DNA of 5,224 nt from JABDPF01 sp036351575 (lineage in GTDB: Bacteria > Pseudomonadota > Gammaproteobacteria > Xanthomonadales > SZUA-36). This document shows, piece after piece, positions 4,854 to 5,224 of the stretch. The position numbers and the translations under genes were made by a program. Location: contig JAZBPJ010000048.1 in assembly GCA_036351575.1 (NCBI GenBank), positions 1 through 5,224 on the forward strand. Reading direction: 5' to 3'. The notes under the pieces are model-generated. The model made no database searches and was not told the DNA's origin. It saw nothing but the letters and a program-made list of their open reading frames with translations. The first letter of the stretch is position 1. Each line of letters starts with the position of its first letter.

Positions 4854-5224
4854 ATGCGAAATGTCTTCCTGGCGCTGGCCGCCCTGATCTGCAGCTCCTG
4901 CATGGCGCAGGAACCCCACGTCATTCTGAACGGGCAGCGGTTTACCGTTGACCTGGCGACAACCGTGGAGACACAGGCGCTGGGCCTGATGTTCCGCGAA
5001 GAACTGGCTGAAGACCACGGCATGCTGTTTATTTTTCCCGTCGAGCGCATGCGCAGCTTCTGGATGAAAAACACGCGCATTCCGCTGGATATTTTCTATT
5101 TCGACTCCAACCTGGAACTTGTCAACGTCGTGCAGAACGCACGGCCCTGCAAGACCCGCAGCTGCCCGCCGTACCTGAGCGACCGCCCGGCAAAGTACGT
5201 ACTGGAACTGAATGCGGGCAAGGC
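4854..5224 (+). CDS. DUF192 (COG1430) family exported protein, 3' end outside window
   Basis: The frame runs from ATG 4854 to the window edge, 123 codons, without a stop. The family signature is clear: 'GLMFREEL' (44-51), 'GMLFIFP' (56-62), 'FWMKNTRIPLDIFYFD' (69-84), 'VNVVQNARPC' (90-99), 'CPPY' (104-107) and 'PAKYVLELNAG' (112-122). Members are small exported proteins of unknown function, and only a short C-terminal part should be missing. The N-terminus is a short secretion signal (2-18) ending 'CMA', probably cleaved before Q19. C13 and C16 do not sit in a good lipobox, so lipidation is unlikely but not excluded. No Shine-Dalgarno sequence precedes the ATG. An in-frame TTG at 4818 would add 12 residues beginning 'MKKGRAGYRLAL', which also makes a plausible signal n-region. 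The gene lies 52 nt after the operon and may be read with it. Confidence 0.9.
   Translation, partial: MRNVFLALAALICSSCMAQEPHVILNGQRFTVDLATTVETQALGLMFREELAEDHGMLFIFPVERMRSFWMKNTRIPLDIFYFDSNLELVNVVQNARPCKTRSCPPYLSDRPAKYVLELNAGK

Noticed and set aside
4157..5080. Long - strand open frame (307 codons) opposite the lipoprotein and DUF192 genes
   Set aside because: It spans two well-supported + strand genes and the gap between them; the translation is low in recognisable features.
1..5224. CRISPR array, tRNA or rRNA gene, or transposase gene
   Set aside because: No regularly spaced direct repeats, no tRNA-like fold or rRNA sequence, and no transposase motif were recognised anywhere in the window.

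Overview
The window reads as chromosomal DNA of a GC-rich gammaproteobacterium. The main reasons are a Rep helicase close to the Escherichia coli protein along its whole length, an inverted pair of REP-type hairpins between genes, and an ECF sigma operon carrying DUF4252 genes. I cannot name a genus. All genes I can support lie on the + strand.

Layout. Positions 1-444 hold the C-terminal half of a PPK2-family polyphosphate kinase. A short gap with a -10-like element then leads to rep (549-2549), a complete SF1A DNA helicase gene. The 234-base gap after rep carries two repeat structures and no gene: a perfect 30-bp palindrome (2569-2598), then a BIME-like pair of inverted REP hairpins (2610-2701). 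At 2746-2774 there is a good ECF-type promoter. It drives a tightly packed operon: ECF sigma factor (2784-3272), single-pass anti-sigma-like membrane protein (3269-3703), exported DUF4252 protein (3700-4233) and a DUF4252 lipoprotein (4214-4801). The window ends inside a DUF192 gene (4854 onward), which is exported or membrane-anchored and cut at its 3' end.

How the genes may work together. The four overlapping genes look like one self-regulating envelope-response unit. The sigma factor would be held by the membrane anti-sigma protein and, once released, would transcribe its own operon, including two paralogous DUF4252 proteins. One paralog is predicted to be soluble in the periplasm and the other lipid-anchored. 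Signal and output are unknown. This is the most interesting system in the window.

A second pattern is in the start sites. The predicted first genes (rep, the ECF sigma gene and perhaps the DUF192 gene) have a -10-like element ending about 7-10 nt before the ATG and no Shine-Dalgarno sequence. The second and third genes of the operon have clear Shine-Dalgarno sequences at 8-nt spacing. This suggests leaderless or nearly leaderless first genes.
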